From BAIKAL-G1 sp943369525 (GTDB lineage Bacteria > Cyanobacteriota > Cyanobacteriia > PCC-6307 > Cyanobiaceae): DNA of 64,000 nucleotides. Each line of letters starts with the position of its first letter. Position 1 is the stretch's first letter. This document shows positions 25,551 through 36,420 of this stretch, one piece after another. The stretch lies in contig CALRNL020000010.1 in the NCBI GenBank assembly GCA_943369525.1, positions 35,304-99,303 of the forward strand, given 5' to 3'. The position numbers and the translations under genes are program-made. The notes below the pieces were generated by a model. It did not search any database. It was not told the DNA's origin and saw only the letters and a list, made by a program, of their open reading frames with translations.

Positions 25551-26198
25551 TCAATTCGCGGCTTTGAAGCCAACCCGTTTGGCGGGGAGGATGTTGAGCA
25601 GGGAACCGGGTTTCCCCGGCACCGAGCCCTTCACCACCAGCAGGTTGCGTTCGGTGTCCACCTTGAGGATGACCAGGCCCTTGGTGGTGATTTGCTTGCC
25701 GCCGTAGCGGCCGGCCATGCGCTTACCGGGGTAGACGCGACCGGGGGTCGTGCCCGCACCGATCGAACCCGGTTCGCGGTGGTTCTTCGAACCGTGGCTC
25801 ATGGGGCCGCGGCTGAAGCCGTGGCGCTTCTGCAGGCCCGCAAAACCGCGGCCCATGGTGTCTCCGCTCACATCAACCTTCTGGCCGGCCTGAAAGTCGG
25901 AGACGGTGATGCTGCTGCCCAGGGAAAGGCCCTCAACGCTGTCGACGCGGTATTCGCGCAGGTGGCGCAGGGGCTCTTCACCTGACTTGGCCAGGTGGCC
26001 CGCAGCCGGCTTATTCACGAGCTTTTCGCGAATGTCACCGAAGCCCAACTGCACGGCGGTGTAGCCGTCGGTGCTGGTGGACTTGAGCTGGGTAATGCGG
26101 CAGGGACCCGCCTCGATCACGGTGACCGGGATGGATTTGCCTGTGTCGTCGAAGAATTGGGACATGCCCAATTTCTTCCCAAGGATGCCGATGGACAT
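25551..26198 (-). CDS. rplC: 50S ribosomal protein L3
   Basis: A 215-residue product starting MSIGILGKKLGMSQFFDDTG with FAGLQKRHGFSRGPMSHGSKNHREPGSIG and GKRMAGRYGGKQ, the L3 signature. It is the first gene of the cluster; rpsJ (S10), which leads the S10 operon elsewhere, is not upstream here. An alternative GTG or ATG up to 26228 would add ten non-conserved residues. Confidence 0.98.
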   Translation of the reverse strand: MSIGILGKKLGMSQFFDDTGKSIPVTVIEAGPCRITQLKSTSTDGYTAVQLGFGDIREKLVNKPAAGHLAKSGEEPLRHLREYRVDSVEGLSLGSSITVSDFQAGQKVDVSGDTMGRGFAGLQKRHGFSRGPMSHGSKNHREPGSIGAGTTPGRVYPGKRMAGRYGGKQITTKGLVILKVDTERNLLVVKGSVPGKPGSLLNILPAKRVGFKAAN

Positions 26199-26689
26199 AG
26201 AACTCTGAACAAACGCCAGCAGGACCACCTAGGGAAGGGACCGGATCGGTCGTCCCTGAGGTGAAGCTGGTTCGATCGGGGCAGGCTGGGGAGGGCCACC
26301 GAGGTGGCTCTCGTTAGGCGCTAGCGGCGCTCGAAGCAGCAGGCTGGGACTTACTCATCCGGGCTGGTTTGTTGGGTTGGCATGGGCCAGCCCACCAGCG
26401 TGAGAAGCAGTTTCCCGGCGATGGTGCCAGCTCCGAAAAGCCGATTCCAAAGCACTGGCCGAGGGAGTTGCCCCCAAGGGCAACCCTGTGCAACGCGCTG
26501 GAGGCCCGGCTAGCGGACGGGCACAGGCGGTAGCACAAGCAAACAATGTAACCCATCACCCGACCCGGTTCTGTCGGCCCGATCGCCGGGATGGTGCAAC
26601 CGGTGGTTCCAGTCCAGCCCGGCGGGATGGGGAGCCCATAACCGCATGGCTGCTGTCAAAGTGGAAGGACGTGCCGCTTCGTACCCCGC
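26199..26689 (-). promoter_or_regulatory. Divergent region holding the ribosomal-cluster leader and ndhN promoter
   Basis: About 490 nt with no convincing gene, between the divergent rplC and ndhN. On the minus strand a TTACATTGTTTGCTTG stretch (26535-26551) is the most AT-rich, promoter-like segment, about 340 nt before rplC, which would leave a long structured leader. No exact promoter could be assigned. Confidence 0.35.
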
Positions 26690-27148
26690 ATGCCCCTGCT
26701 GCTCACCGGCCGCGGTTTTCGTCGGGATCTGGAGCGCTCCGGTGCCCTGGCCCTTTATGTGCCCCTCGAAGGGGGATCGGAAACGCGGCTGCTGCGGCGG
26801 CTGCGCGCCGCCGGTTATCGGGCCCAGATGACCTCGGCCCGGGGCCTGGGCGATGTGGAAGCTTTCCTGTTCCAATCCCACGGCATTCGCCCGCCCCATC
26901 TGGGCCACCAGAGCGTGGGCCGCAGCGCAGCCGTGGGCGAGGTGCAGCGGGTGATGCCCCAGTTGGGTGCCCTGCTCGAGAGCCCCCAACCGATGGTGCT
27001 GTGGTTGCTTGAAGGTCAGGTGCTTTCCGCCGCCGAGCGGGCCTCCCTGGTGGAACTCACCCAGCGCGATGGGCGCCTGAAGGTGGTCGTTGAGATGGGC
27101 GGTGCCCGGGCCCTGCGCTGGCAATCGCTCGATCAGGTACCCGCCTGA
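26690..27148 (+). CDS. ndhN: NAD(P)H-quinone oxidoreductase subunit N
   Basis: The 152-residue product matches NdhN, a peripheral subunit of cyanobacterial and chloroplast NDH-1, which drives cyclic electron flow around photosystem I and respiration. Family features are MPLLLTGRGFRRDLE, GGSETRLLRRLRAAGY, GLGDVEAFLFQSHGIRPPHLG and LWLLEGQVLS. It leads a tight operon: ldpA begins 6 nt later. Confidence 0.94.
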   Translation: MPLLLTGRGFRRDLERSGALALYVPLEGGSETRLLRRLRAAGYRAQMTSARGLGDVEAFLFQSHGIRPPHLGHQSVGRSAAVGEVQRVMPQLGALLESPQPMVLWLLEGQVLSAAERASLVELTQRDGRLKVVVEMGGARALRWQSLDQVPA

Positions 27149-27153
27149 GCCTG

Positions 27154-28235
27154 GTGGCGCCTGATCTGGCCCTGGCCCGGGGCCAGTGGGTCAAGTTGAT
27201 CTGCGGGGCCAGCAACCACGACCTAGCGGTCATCGAAGATCTCTGCGCCGTCTACAGCCTGGTGGGGGTCGATTGCATTGATGTGGCTGCCGATCCGGCG
27301 GCCGTTGCCGCGGCGCGGCGGGGCATGGCTTGGGCCGAGGCCCACAGCCAACGGCCGGACCGGTCCCAGCTCCAATCCAAGTCCGAGGGCTTCCACCTCC
27401 CCTGGTTGATGGTCAGCCTGAGCGACGGCGATGACCCCCATTTCCGCAAGGCCAGCTTCGATCCACGCCTCTGTCCGTCCGATTGCCCCAGGCCCTGCCA
27501 GCGGGTCTGTCCGGCCCGGGCGATCGGCGCCGTGGGCGGGGTGGAGGCCGATCGCTGCTACGGCTGTGGCCGTTGCCGGCCCGCTTGCCCCCTAGGGCTG
27601 ATCGAGGAGCGCCAGACCGTGCTCAGCGCCGAAGCCGTGCCAGCCCTGTTGGCCGAGCTGCGGCCTGACGCCGTGGAGATCCACACCCGCATGGGCCGGG
27701 CCGGGGCCTTTGGGCTCCGGCTGCAGCAGGTGGTGGCGAGTGGGGTGCCCCTCCAGCGCCTGGCCATTAGTTGTGGGCTGGAGCGGGACGGTCCGGGGCC
27801 CGCAAGTCCCAGGCAGCTAGCCGCCGAGCTCTGGCAGCGCTTTGGTTTGCTGCGCCAGGCGGGTCTGCGGCCCCTCTGGCAGCTCGATGGCCGGCCCATG
27901 AGTGGCGATGTGGGCGTGGGTACCGCCCGGGCGGCGGTGGCCCTGCTGCAGGCGGTGCGGCCCTGGGCGCCGCCGGGTCCCCTGCAATTGGCAGGTGGCA
28001 CCAATGGCGCCAGCCTGGCCCTTCTGCCTGGGCACTCCGGCGCCGCGGGGGTGGCCTTTGGCGGCATGGCCCGCAGCCTGCTCCGGCCCCTGCTTTTGGA
28101 GGCCGAAGCCCGGGGGGCGCCCCTGCGTGAGCAGCCCGACCTGCGCCGCCGGGCCCTGGCCCTGGCCCGCGGCTTGGTGGATCCGTGGCGCCAGCGCCCC
28201 TGGTTAGAACTGGGGCCGGACGCGCCGAGCCCCTG

Positions 28236-28236
<1 letters not shown>
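27154..28236 (+). CDS. ldpA: LdpA family iron-sulfur protein (circadian clock input)
   Basis: The 360-residue product starts with GTG and carries LICGASNHDLAVIEDLCAVY and VDCIDVAADPAAVAAAR. Two 4Fe-4S cluster motifs follow near residues 108-150 (CPSDCPRPCQRVCP and CYGCGRCRPACP), and then a conserved C-terminal domain. This matches LdpA (light-dependent period), which in Synechococcus elongatus senses redox state and tunes the Kai clock. The link to ndhN, an electron-transport gene, fits a redox role. It is translationally coupled to the next gene (TGATG overlap). Confidence 0.85.
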
Positions 28237-30236
<2,000 letters not shown>

Positions 30237-30442
30237 GGGGCCGGCCCGAGGGATTAGCCGCTGGTGGCGGCCGGGGCTGGGCCGCTGGGCTTGGCAGCGT
30301 TTGCCTGGGCGCCGGGCCCGGTTGGGGGCTCGCCCGTTGACGAAGGTCGGCCCGCTGTGGGTAACTATCAGGGTGTTCAAGGGGAAGTCAGCGCGTCACG
30401 GTTCTTGCCGCGGGTTGTGCTGTTCCTACCGATTGAACCTGT

Positions 30443-30514
30443 TGGGTCGTCGCCAAGTGGTAAGGCAGCGGGTTTTGGTCCCGCCATTCCTAGGTTCGAA
30501 TCCTAGCGACCCAG
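30443..30514 (+). tRNA. tRNA-Gln(UUG)
   Basis: The acceptor stem TGGGTCG/CGACCCA, D-arm, T-arm GGTTCGAATCC and anticodon loop TTTTGGT (anticodon TTG) are all present over 72 nt. No CCA is encoded. The next gene starts only 14 nt downstream. Confidence 0.97.
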
Positions 30515-30528
30515 TTTTAAGTTTCTAA

Positions 30529-31290
30529 ATGCCCCTGAACGCAGCTGCCCTGCTGATTTTTGACTTTGATGGGGTGCTGGTCGATGGCATGGCCGAGTAC
30601 TGGTGGAGTGCTCGCCGCGCCGCCCTGGCCCTCCAGCCTGGGGTTCAGCTGCCGGTCGCCGCCCCGGCTGGTTTTGCCCTGTTGCGCCCCCTGATCCACA
30701 AGGGCTGGGAGATGGTGCTGGCCGCCCTGGAGCTCTCCCGCCCAGACCTGGACCTGGCGGCCTATCTGGCCCACTACCGGGCCCAGCTCCAGGCGGCCCT
30801 GAAGCGCTGGGAGCTGGCCCCCGAGCCGCTGCAACGGGCCCTCGAAGCGGCCCGCCACCAGGCCCTGGCCCAGGATCGGGCTGGCTGGCTAGGCCTGCAC
30901 CATCCCTATCCGGGCGTGGTCGCCCGCCTGGCCCAGTTGGCCGCCGAAGGGTCCGATTGGGTCGTGCTCACCACGAAGGGGCGGGCCTTTGCCTGCGAGC
31001 TGCTGGCGGCCCACGGCCTGGAGCCCCGGGCCGTCTACGGCCATGAGCAGGGCAGCAAGCCCGAGGTGCTGCTGCGCCTGGCCCAGGAGCGCCCAGCCGG
31101 GCCGCTTTGGTTTGTCGAAGACCGGCGCCCCACCCTCGAGCAGGTGCGCGCCACCCCGGGCCTGGAATCGGTGCGTTGCTTCCTGGTGTCCTGGGGCTAC
31201 CTGGGCCCCCAGGACCGCCTGGCCATGCCCGAGGGGATCGCGCTGCTGGAGCCGGATCGCTTTGCGGCCCCCTTGGCGAGCTGGCCCTGA
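30529..31290 (+). CDS. HAD family hydrolase
   Basis: The 253-residue product shows the haloacid dehalogenase motifs in order: FDFDGVLVDG (Asp12 nucleophile, Asp14) at the N-terminus, VLTTKG (motif II Thr), a Lys in GSKPEVLL (motif III) and FVEDRRPTL (motif IV acidic pair). A helical cap lies between motifs I and II. These enzymes are mostly small-molecule phosphatases; the substrate is not apparent. It sits 14 nt after tRNA-Gln and may share its transcript. Confidence 0.88.
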   Translation: MPLNAAALLIFDFDGVLVDGMAEYWWSARRAALALQPGVQLPVAAPAGFALLRPLIHKGWEMVLAALELSRPDLDLAAYLAHYRAQLQAALKRWELAPEPLQRALEAARHQALAQDRAGWLGLHHPYPGVVARLAQLAAEGSDWVVLTTKGRAFACELLAAHGLEPRAVYGHEQGSKPEVLLRLAQERPAGPLWFVEDRRPTLEQVRATPGLESVRCFLVSWGYLGPQDRLAMPEGIALLEPDRFAAPLASWP

Positions 31291-31298
31291 TTCGCTAG

Positions 31299-31312
31299 GG
31301 TACGTCTGTACT
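31299..31312 (+). promoter_or_regulatory. LexA/SOS box upstream of recA
   Basis: GGTACGTCTGTACT matches every position of the cyanobacterial LexA consensus RGTACNNNDGTWCB. It lies about 300 nt before the recA ATG and just after the HAD gene stop. A TAGATT box starting on its last base (31312) could be a -10 element. Confidence 0.7.
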
Positions 31313-31612
31313 AGATTGCGGACCCAGGGGTCTGCCCAGCCGTTCGGCCCTCCCCCCTGGGGCGGTGCCCGGATCCGATCCCCAGACCGTTCCCCTGGGA
31401 CGCCTGGGCCTTCCGGTGGCATTGGCTTCCGTAGGGTTCCGGCGAACTAGCACCGGTGAACTAGCACCGTTGAACTTGTCCCGGTCACCTCACCAGGTCA
31501 ACGCCCGCGGTCAACGCAACTTGGCAAACCTGGTGCCGGCCTCGATTTCGGCTTCGGCCCTGCCGTTGTCCCGCCCTAGCCCTGCGGCCCATTCCATCGC
31601 TGATTCGCAGTC
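31313..31612 (+). promoter_or_regulatory. Long recA leader region
   Basis: About 300 nt without a gene between the SOS box and recA. It contains three tandem 14-nt repeats (31444-31485) described separately. If transcription starts near the SOS box, recA has an unusually long 5' leader. Confidence 0.45.
31444..31485 (+). repeat. Three tandem 14-bp direct repeats
   Basis: GAACTAGCACCGGT, GAACTAGCACCGTT and GAACTTGTCCCGGT are directly adjacent; the third copy is diverged. The 11-mer AACTAGCACCG occurs again upstream of psaD at 52709-52719. Confidence 0.85.
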
Positions 31613-32812
31613 ATGCCTGCCGACGACAAATCTTCCGAGTCCAAAGCCGCCTCCGGCCGGGGGGCTGACGCCCGCGGCGCCGAAACGCGCCTGGGCGAGA
31701 CCCGGGGGTCGGATGCCCGCGCCGCCGGCGAACGGGACAAGGCCCTGGGTCTGGTGCTCAATCAGATCGAGCGCAACTTTGGCAAGGGCTCGATCATGCG
31801 CTTAGGGGATGCCTCCCGCATGCGGGTGGAAACCACCCCCACGGGGGCCCTCACCCTGGATCTGGCCCTGGGCGGCGGCTATCCCAAGGGGCGGGTGGTG
31901 GAGGTCTACGGCCCGGAAAGCTCCGGCAAAACCACCCTCACCCTCCATGCCATTGCCGAGGTGCAGCGGCGCGGCGGTGTGGCGGCCTTCGTGGATGCCG
32001 AGCATGCCCTTGATCCCGTCTATGCGGCGGCCCTGGGGGTGGACATCGAAAACCTGCTGGTCTCCCAGCCCGACACCGGCGAGATGGCCCTAGAAATCGT
32101 CGACCAGCTGGTGCGCTCCGCCGCGGTCGACATCGTGGTGGTGGACTCGGTGGCGGCGCTCACTCCCCGGGCGGAGATCGAGGGGGAGATGGGCGATCTG
32201 GCGGTGGGCAGCCAGGCCCGGCTCATGAGCCAGGCCATGCGCAAGATCACAGGCAACATCGGCAAATCCGGTTGCACCGTGATCTTCCTCAACCAGCTGC
32301 GCCAGAAGATCGGCGTCACCTACGGCAACCCGGAAACCACCACGGGTGGTAATGCCCTCAAGTTTTACGCCTCGGTGCGTCTCGACATCCGGCGTATCCA
32401 GACCCTCAAGCGGGGCACGGAGGAATACGGCATCCGCGCCAAGGTGAAGGTGGCCAAAAACAAAGTGGCGCCCCCCTTCCGAATCGCCGAATTCGACATC
32501 CTGTTTGGCCGCGGCATCAGCACGATCGGCTGCCTGCTCGACCTCGCGGAAGAAACCGGTGTGGTGGTGCGTAAGGGCGCCTGGTATAGCTACGAGGGCG
32601 ACAACATTGGCCAAGGTCGGGATAACACGATCATCTGGTTGGAGCAAAATCCGGCGCCGAAGGACGCGATCGAAGTGCTAGTGCGCCAGAAGCTCACCGA
32701 AGGGGCCGATGTCACCGCCAATTCGATGAAGCCCCTAGCGGCGTCTGCGGCCGCAAAGATGGCCGCAGCAGCAGCAGCGGTGGAAGAGGCGGCCGCGTCT
32801 GGGCTTGGCTGA
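31613..32812 (+). CDS. recA: Recombinase RecA
   Basis: The 399-residue product mediates homologous strand exchange and activates LexA cleavage. The Walker A GPESSGKTT is at 100-108, followed by FVDAEHALD, VVDSVAALTP and the DNA-binding loops MSQAMRK and NQLRQKIGVTYGNPETTTGG. An N-terminal extension of about 40 charged residues precedes the usual start region (KALGLVLNQIERNFGKG), and the C-terminus is Ala-rich. It is longer than the usual 350 residues. A LexA box lies upstream and a strong terminator downstream. Confidence 0.98.
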   Translation: MPADDKSSESKAASGRGADARGAETRLGETRGSDARAAGERDKALGLVLNQIERNFGKGSIMRLGDASRMRVETTPTGALTLDLALGGGYPKGRVVEVYGPESSGKTTLTLHAIAEVQRRGGVAAFVDAEHALDPVYAAALGVDIENLLVSQPDTGEMALEIVDQLVRSAAVDIVVVDSVAALTPRAEIEGEMGDLAVGSQARLMSQAMRKITGNIGKSGCTVIFLNQLRQKIGVTYGNPETTTGGNALKFYASVRLDIRRIQTLKRGTEEYGIRAKVKVAKNKVAPPFRIAEFDILFGRGISTIGCLLDLAEETGVVVRKGAWYSYEGDNIGQGRDNTIIWLEQNPAPKDAIEVLVRQKLTEGADVTANSMKPLAASAAAKMAAAAAAVEEAAASGLG

Positions 32813-33143
32813 TCGTCCCGGCCTCGGCAATCGTGCTGGGGCCCCCTGGTCCCCTTCCCAGGGTGGCTGGCTGGGTTTTCCCTGGCCCCTGTGCCATGGC
32901 TTTTGGCCGATGTCCCCTATCCCGTTGCCTCTGGCCTTGGGCTTCAGACCTCTCAGGGGCCCTTGCCAGATCTCCAGGGCCTGACGTCCAGGGCCTTGCT
33001 ACGCCAGCCAGGCCCTGGACGTCTCAGTGGTTCTTCACCGTTTCAAAATCACAAAGCCACCCAAGGCCTGGCCCTGGGTGGCTTTGTTTTGATCGCTATC
33101 GAGGGTGGAACGTGGGCTGGTCCAAAACCGCCCAGGGGAGGCC
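32813..33143. other. Intergenic stretch between recA and DUF1815 gene
   Basis: About 330 nt with no gene seen. It holds the shared terminator at 33052-33090. Confidence 0.6.
33052..33090 (+). terminator. Intrinsic terminator after recA
   Basis: A perfect 11-bp stem (CAAAGCCACCC with GGGTGGCTTTG) with a 13-nt loop is followed by TTTT. A-rich sequence precedes it, so it could also serve the convergent DUF1815 gene. Confidence 0.9.
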
Positions 33144-33509
33144 TCAGGCGGCGATTTCCTGGGGGCCCAGGGGCTCAGCGGCTGGAACGGCGGCCAGGGT
33201 GCCCCTGCCTTGGACCACCTGGGCCACCCGGTCGAGCTCCTCGATCGCCGCGGCGCCCTCCAGCTTGATCAGCTCGTGGCCGTTGCGGGACTCGACCCAG
33301 CTGATGCCATCGTCGGAGACTAGGAAGCGCACCATGTGGCCCTCGCCCAGGTCGGCCACGAAGGAGGCTCCCTGGCCGTCACGACCGTCGCCGCAGACGT
33401 AACAGGTGGCGGCATGGCCCTGCCGTTGTAAACGGTCGGCCAGGGCGCGCAGGCTTAGGACTAGATCTTCGACCAGGGCTCGATAGTGCTCGGCGAGACG
33501 GGGAAACAT
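33144..33509 (-). CDS. DUF1815 family protein
   Basis: A 121-residue soluble product with the features of the cyanobacteria-specific DUF1815 family: MFPRLAEHYRALVEDLVLSL at the start, ATCYVCGDGRDGQGASFVADLGEGHMVRFLVSDDGISW in the middle. No biochemical function is known. It is convergent with recA across a strong terminator. Confidence 0.85.
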   Translation of the reverse strand: MFPRLAEHYRALVEDLVLSLRALADRLQRQGHAATCYVCGDGRDGQGASFVADLGEGHMVRFLVSDDGISWVESRNGHELIKLEGAAAIEELDRVAQVVQGRGTLAAVPAAEPLGPQEIAA

Positions 33510-33657
33510 GGACCACGGCGCACAAATTCTGAAGGAATCCTAAGGATTTCTCCCTGGGGGTGCTGCAACGCGTGCTGGATTCCCCACAGCATCGCTGAAA
33601 TAGCCCGCCCCCACTGGGCCCAGCCGCGGTTCCAGGCCCCCACGCCCCTGCTGACAC

Positions 33658-33903
33658 TCAACCGTCCGCCAGGGCCCACCAGCCGGCGGCCGGTCCAATG
33701 AAGCGCACGGTCACCCAGAAGACCGCCAGGGCGCCAATGCCGATCCAGGCGCTCCGGGTGGTGATCGACACGAAACGCTCGCCTTGGTTTTGGGTGAGGG
33801 GTAACCAGGGCAGGATCCGCGGTGAGTTGTCCGGGGCGGTTTTGGCAGGCCTGGGGCCCCGGGGGGCCAGGCCCTGGTCGCTGCGTCGTTTGGCTTCGCC
33901 CAT
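33658..33903 (-). CDS. DUF2839 family small membrane protein
   Basis: An 81-residue product with the characteristic MGEAKRR N-terminus, a Pro-rich middle and one C-terminal membrane span (about 52-70). This matches the cyanobacterial DUF2839 family of unknown function. It stands between the DUF1815 and DinG-like genes. Confidence 0.85.
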   Translation of the reverse strand: MGEAKRRSDQGLAPRGPRPAKTAPDNSPRILPWLPLTQNQGERFVSITTRSAWIGIGALAVFWVTVRFIGPAAGWWALADG

Positions 33904-34018
33904 GCCCTGGTCACGATTGTGCTGGTCAGGCTAATTCGGCTGCCCTGGCCAGGCTTCCTTTGGATTTGGGGCGTTTGCAGACCCGGCCGGGCCCGTCGCC
34001 AATCCCAGCAGGGGCCAA

Positions 34019-35476
34019 TTACCGGGGCAGCAGCCGCGGCAGGGCCACCCAGGGTTCCAGGGCCGTCATCACCTGCCGGCCCCAGCCCCGACGCCGCATG
34101 CGGCCATCGAGCACGGCCAGGCGGCCACCGCTGCGGCGCAGGCTTGCCACTGCCCGTTGCAGCCGGCCCAGGGCCTCGGGCAGGAGCAGCTCCCGGAACC
34201 AGTCCCGGCCCTGCTGGCGCAGGGCCTGCACCTGGGCGGCGGTGAGGGGCGACTCCAGGCTGGCCAGGGGCAGGGTGCAAGCGATCACCTGGCAGGGGGC
34301 CGGCAGGCGCGCCTGCTGGTTCAGCCACCAGCCCCAGCTGGCGCAGATCACCCCATTGCTCTCAGGGGCGGTGTCCTGGTGGACCACCCGGCTGCCGAAT
34401 TCCGCCGCCAGGCCGCTGGTGAGGCCGCGGCGCAGGCCCTCGTCATCCAGCAACACCAGGGTGAGGCCCTCCTGGCCCAGCACCAGGCGCCGCGCTTGAT
34501 CCAGCAGGTGGCTGGCGAAGTGGGGGCTATTGGGCAGGGGCTGGCCGGCCGGGGCGAACACCGGTAAGGGGTCCTGCAGGGGGGGATCGCCCAGGGCCAC
34601 ATTCACCTGGGGGCGGAAGCCGGCCCGGGAGCCGGTGCCAGCGGGGCTTCCCAGGGGGTCGCCGTAGGTAAGTTCCCCCACCAGCAGGGCGCCCCGATCG
34701 GTGAACAGACCGGCCAGGGCGGTTAGGGGATCGAGCGGTTGGCGGTGCAGTTGCCAGCGCAGCAAGCTGGGATTGACCGTGGCCCAGCTGACCCAGTCGC
34801 TGCCGCCGCAGGCCAGCCATTGGGGCCAGGGGTCCGGCAGGGCCTCCATCAGCCCCAGCAACTGGCGCAGGGGGGCTTCCTCCTCCGGGCTGACGCCCAC
34901 CTGCTCCACCGGCCCGTGGGGATGGGCGAAGATCCGGCGGCTGAGCCGTTCATGCAGGCCCAGCAGGCCGCTGGAGGCGCCGGGCAGGCTGCGGCGCAAG
35001 ACCTCCCAGTCGTGGTTTTCGATCACCAGGCCCAGGGCGTTGCGCAATTGCAGCTCCAGGGTTTCGGCCTCGGGGATCACCAGTTGGCGATCGCCCAAGG
35101 ACTGGCTGCGCCAGGCCTGGACCAGCTGGCGGTGATCGAGCAGCCACAGCCGGGCCTGGGGCGGGGCGGCCGGGCCCTCCCAGCAGGGCAGGGCCAGGCC
35201 GGCGGCCTGGAGGCGGGGCAGCTCCACCTGCAGCAGCCGTTGGCGCAGCCCTTCGCTCACCACCAGGGCCAGGCCGGTGTCCGTGAGGGCGATCGGCACG
35301 AGCAGGGCCAGCAGCCAGCTGGGGTCGCTGCCGGGGGCCAGGCGCACCACGGTTTGGTCAGCGCGCCGCAGGCTGCGGGCCGCCAGGCGGCTGAGGGTGA
35401 GGTGGTGGGGCCAGCGGGTTTCCCCCTCCAGCCGGAGGAGTGCCTTGAGCTGCTGGTGGGCCAGGGCTTCCAACAT
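34019..35476 (-). CDS. DinG-like helicase-related protein
   Basis: The 485-residue product resembles the DinG/XPD-type superfamily 2 helicases in its C-terminal half. LLLPEALGRLQRAVASLRRSGGRLAVLDGRMRRRGWG corresponds to the motif VI region (usually QGxGRLIR). The N-terminal half shows a DH in place of the DEAH box (WLLDHRQLV) and no Walker A GKT/S is visible, so ATP hydrolysis may be lost. The start is the ATG at 35476; the open frame upstream is not family-like. It is divergent from tyrA by 88 nt. Confidence 0.7.
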   Translation of the reverse strand: MLEALAHQQLKALLRLEGETRWPHHLTLSRLAARSLRRADQTVVRLAPGSDPSWLLALLVPIALTDTGLALVVSEGLRQRLLQVELPRLQAAGLALPCWEGPAAPPQARLWLLDHRQLVQAWRSQSLGDRQLVIPEAETLELQLRNALGLVIENHDWEVLRRSLPGASSGLLGLHERLSRRIFAHPHGPVEQVGVSPEEEAPLRQLLGLMEALPDPWPQWLACGGSDWVSWATVNPSLLRWQLHRQPLDPLTALAGLFTDRGALLVGELTYGDPLGSPAGTGSRAGFRPQVNVALGDPPLQDPLPVFAPAGQPLPNSPHFASHLLDQARRLVLGQEGLTLVLLDDEGLRRGLTSGLAAEFGSRVVHQDTAPESNGVICASWGWWLNQQARLPAPCQVIACTLPLASLESPLTAAQVQALRQQGRDWFRELLLPEALGRLQRAVASLRRSGGRLAVLDGRMRRRGWGRQVMTALEPWVALPRLLPR

Positions 35477-35564
35477 GGGGCGATCGTAGGAAGCTGGTCC
35501 CAGCGAACTGGTCCATTGATCACCAACGGAGGGGTTTCGCCATGACCAATGCGGCCGGTTTGCC

Positions 35565-36401
35565 ATGACCATTGCCTGGCGCGAGGGTGGAATCGGTGTG
35601 GTGGGCCTGGGCCTGATTGGCGGCTCCCTGGCCCTCGATTTACGGGCCCAGGGGTTGCGGGTGCAGGCCCTAGTGCACCGGGAGGCCACGGCCGAGCGGG
35701 CGCGCCAGCGCGGGCTGGCGGACCAGGTCAGTACCGATCCAGCCGTGCTGGCCGATTGCCCCCTGGTGGTGCTGGCCCTGCCATTGGATCGCTTGCTCGA
35801 ACCCAGCCCCGAGCTGCTGGCGGCCCTGCCCCCGGGGGCGGTGGTCACCGATGTGGGCTCGGTCAAGGGGCCGGTGCTGGCCCGCTGGGGACGCTGGCCT
35901 CGTTTTGTGGCCAGCCATCCCATGGCCGGCACGGCGGCAGCGGGGGTGGACGCGGGCCTGGCGGGCCTGTTTGCCGGCAGGCCCTGGGTAGCGACGCCCA
36001 CGGACGACACCGACCCCGAGGCCCTGGCGGTGGTGAGGGGGTTGGCCGAGGCCGTGGCCGCCCGCTGGATTGAATGCCCGGCCGCCGACCACGACCAGGC
36101 GGTGGCGCTGATTTCCCATCTGCCGGTGCTGCTGGGGGCCGCCCTGATCGAGGCTGCGGGTCAGGCGCCCCTGGCCCGGGCCCTGGCCTCCAGTGGCTTC
36201 GCCGACACCAGCCGCGTCGGCGGCGGCAACCCGGAACTGGGCAGCCTGATGGCCCGCTACAACCGGGAGGCCCTGCTGGCGGCCCTGGCCCGCTATCGAA
36301 CCAGCCTGGAGGGACTGGAGCAGTTGGTGCGGGGAAGCGATTGGCCAGCGTTGGAGCAACGCCTCGGCCAGACCCAGGCGCTCAGGCCCGAATTCCTCTG
36401 A
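35565..36401 (+). CDS. tyrA: Prephenate/arogenate dehydrogenase
   Basis: The 278-residue product catalyses the oxidative decarboxylation step of tyrosine synthesis; cyanobacterial members usually prefer arogenate with NADP. The dinucleotide-binding GLGLIGGSLA is at 13-22, the catalytic region VASHPMAGT follows near 122, and the helical C-terminal domain contains ISHLPVLLGAAL and NPELGSLMARYNREALL. It is convergent with the crtD-type gene. Confidence 0.93.
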   Translation: MTIAWREGGIGVVGLGLIGGSLALDLRAQGLRVQALVHREATAERARQRGLADQVSTDPAVLADCPLVVLALPLDRLLEPSPELLAALPPGAVVTDVGSVKGPVLARWGRWPRFVASHPMAGTAAAGVDAGLAGLFAGRPWVATPTDDTDPEALAVVRGLAEAVAARWIECPAADHDQAVALISHLPVLLGAALIEAAGQAPLARALASSGFADTSRVGGGNPELGSLMARYNREALLAALARYRTSLEGLEQLVRGSDWPALEQRLGQTQALRPEFL

Positions 36402-36420
36402 TCTCCGGGAGCGGAGGGTT

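Noticed and set aside
26510..27124. Minus-strand open frame of 204 codons opposite ndhN
   Set aside because: It is the antisense shadow of ndhN, with low-complexity translation and no motif.
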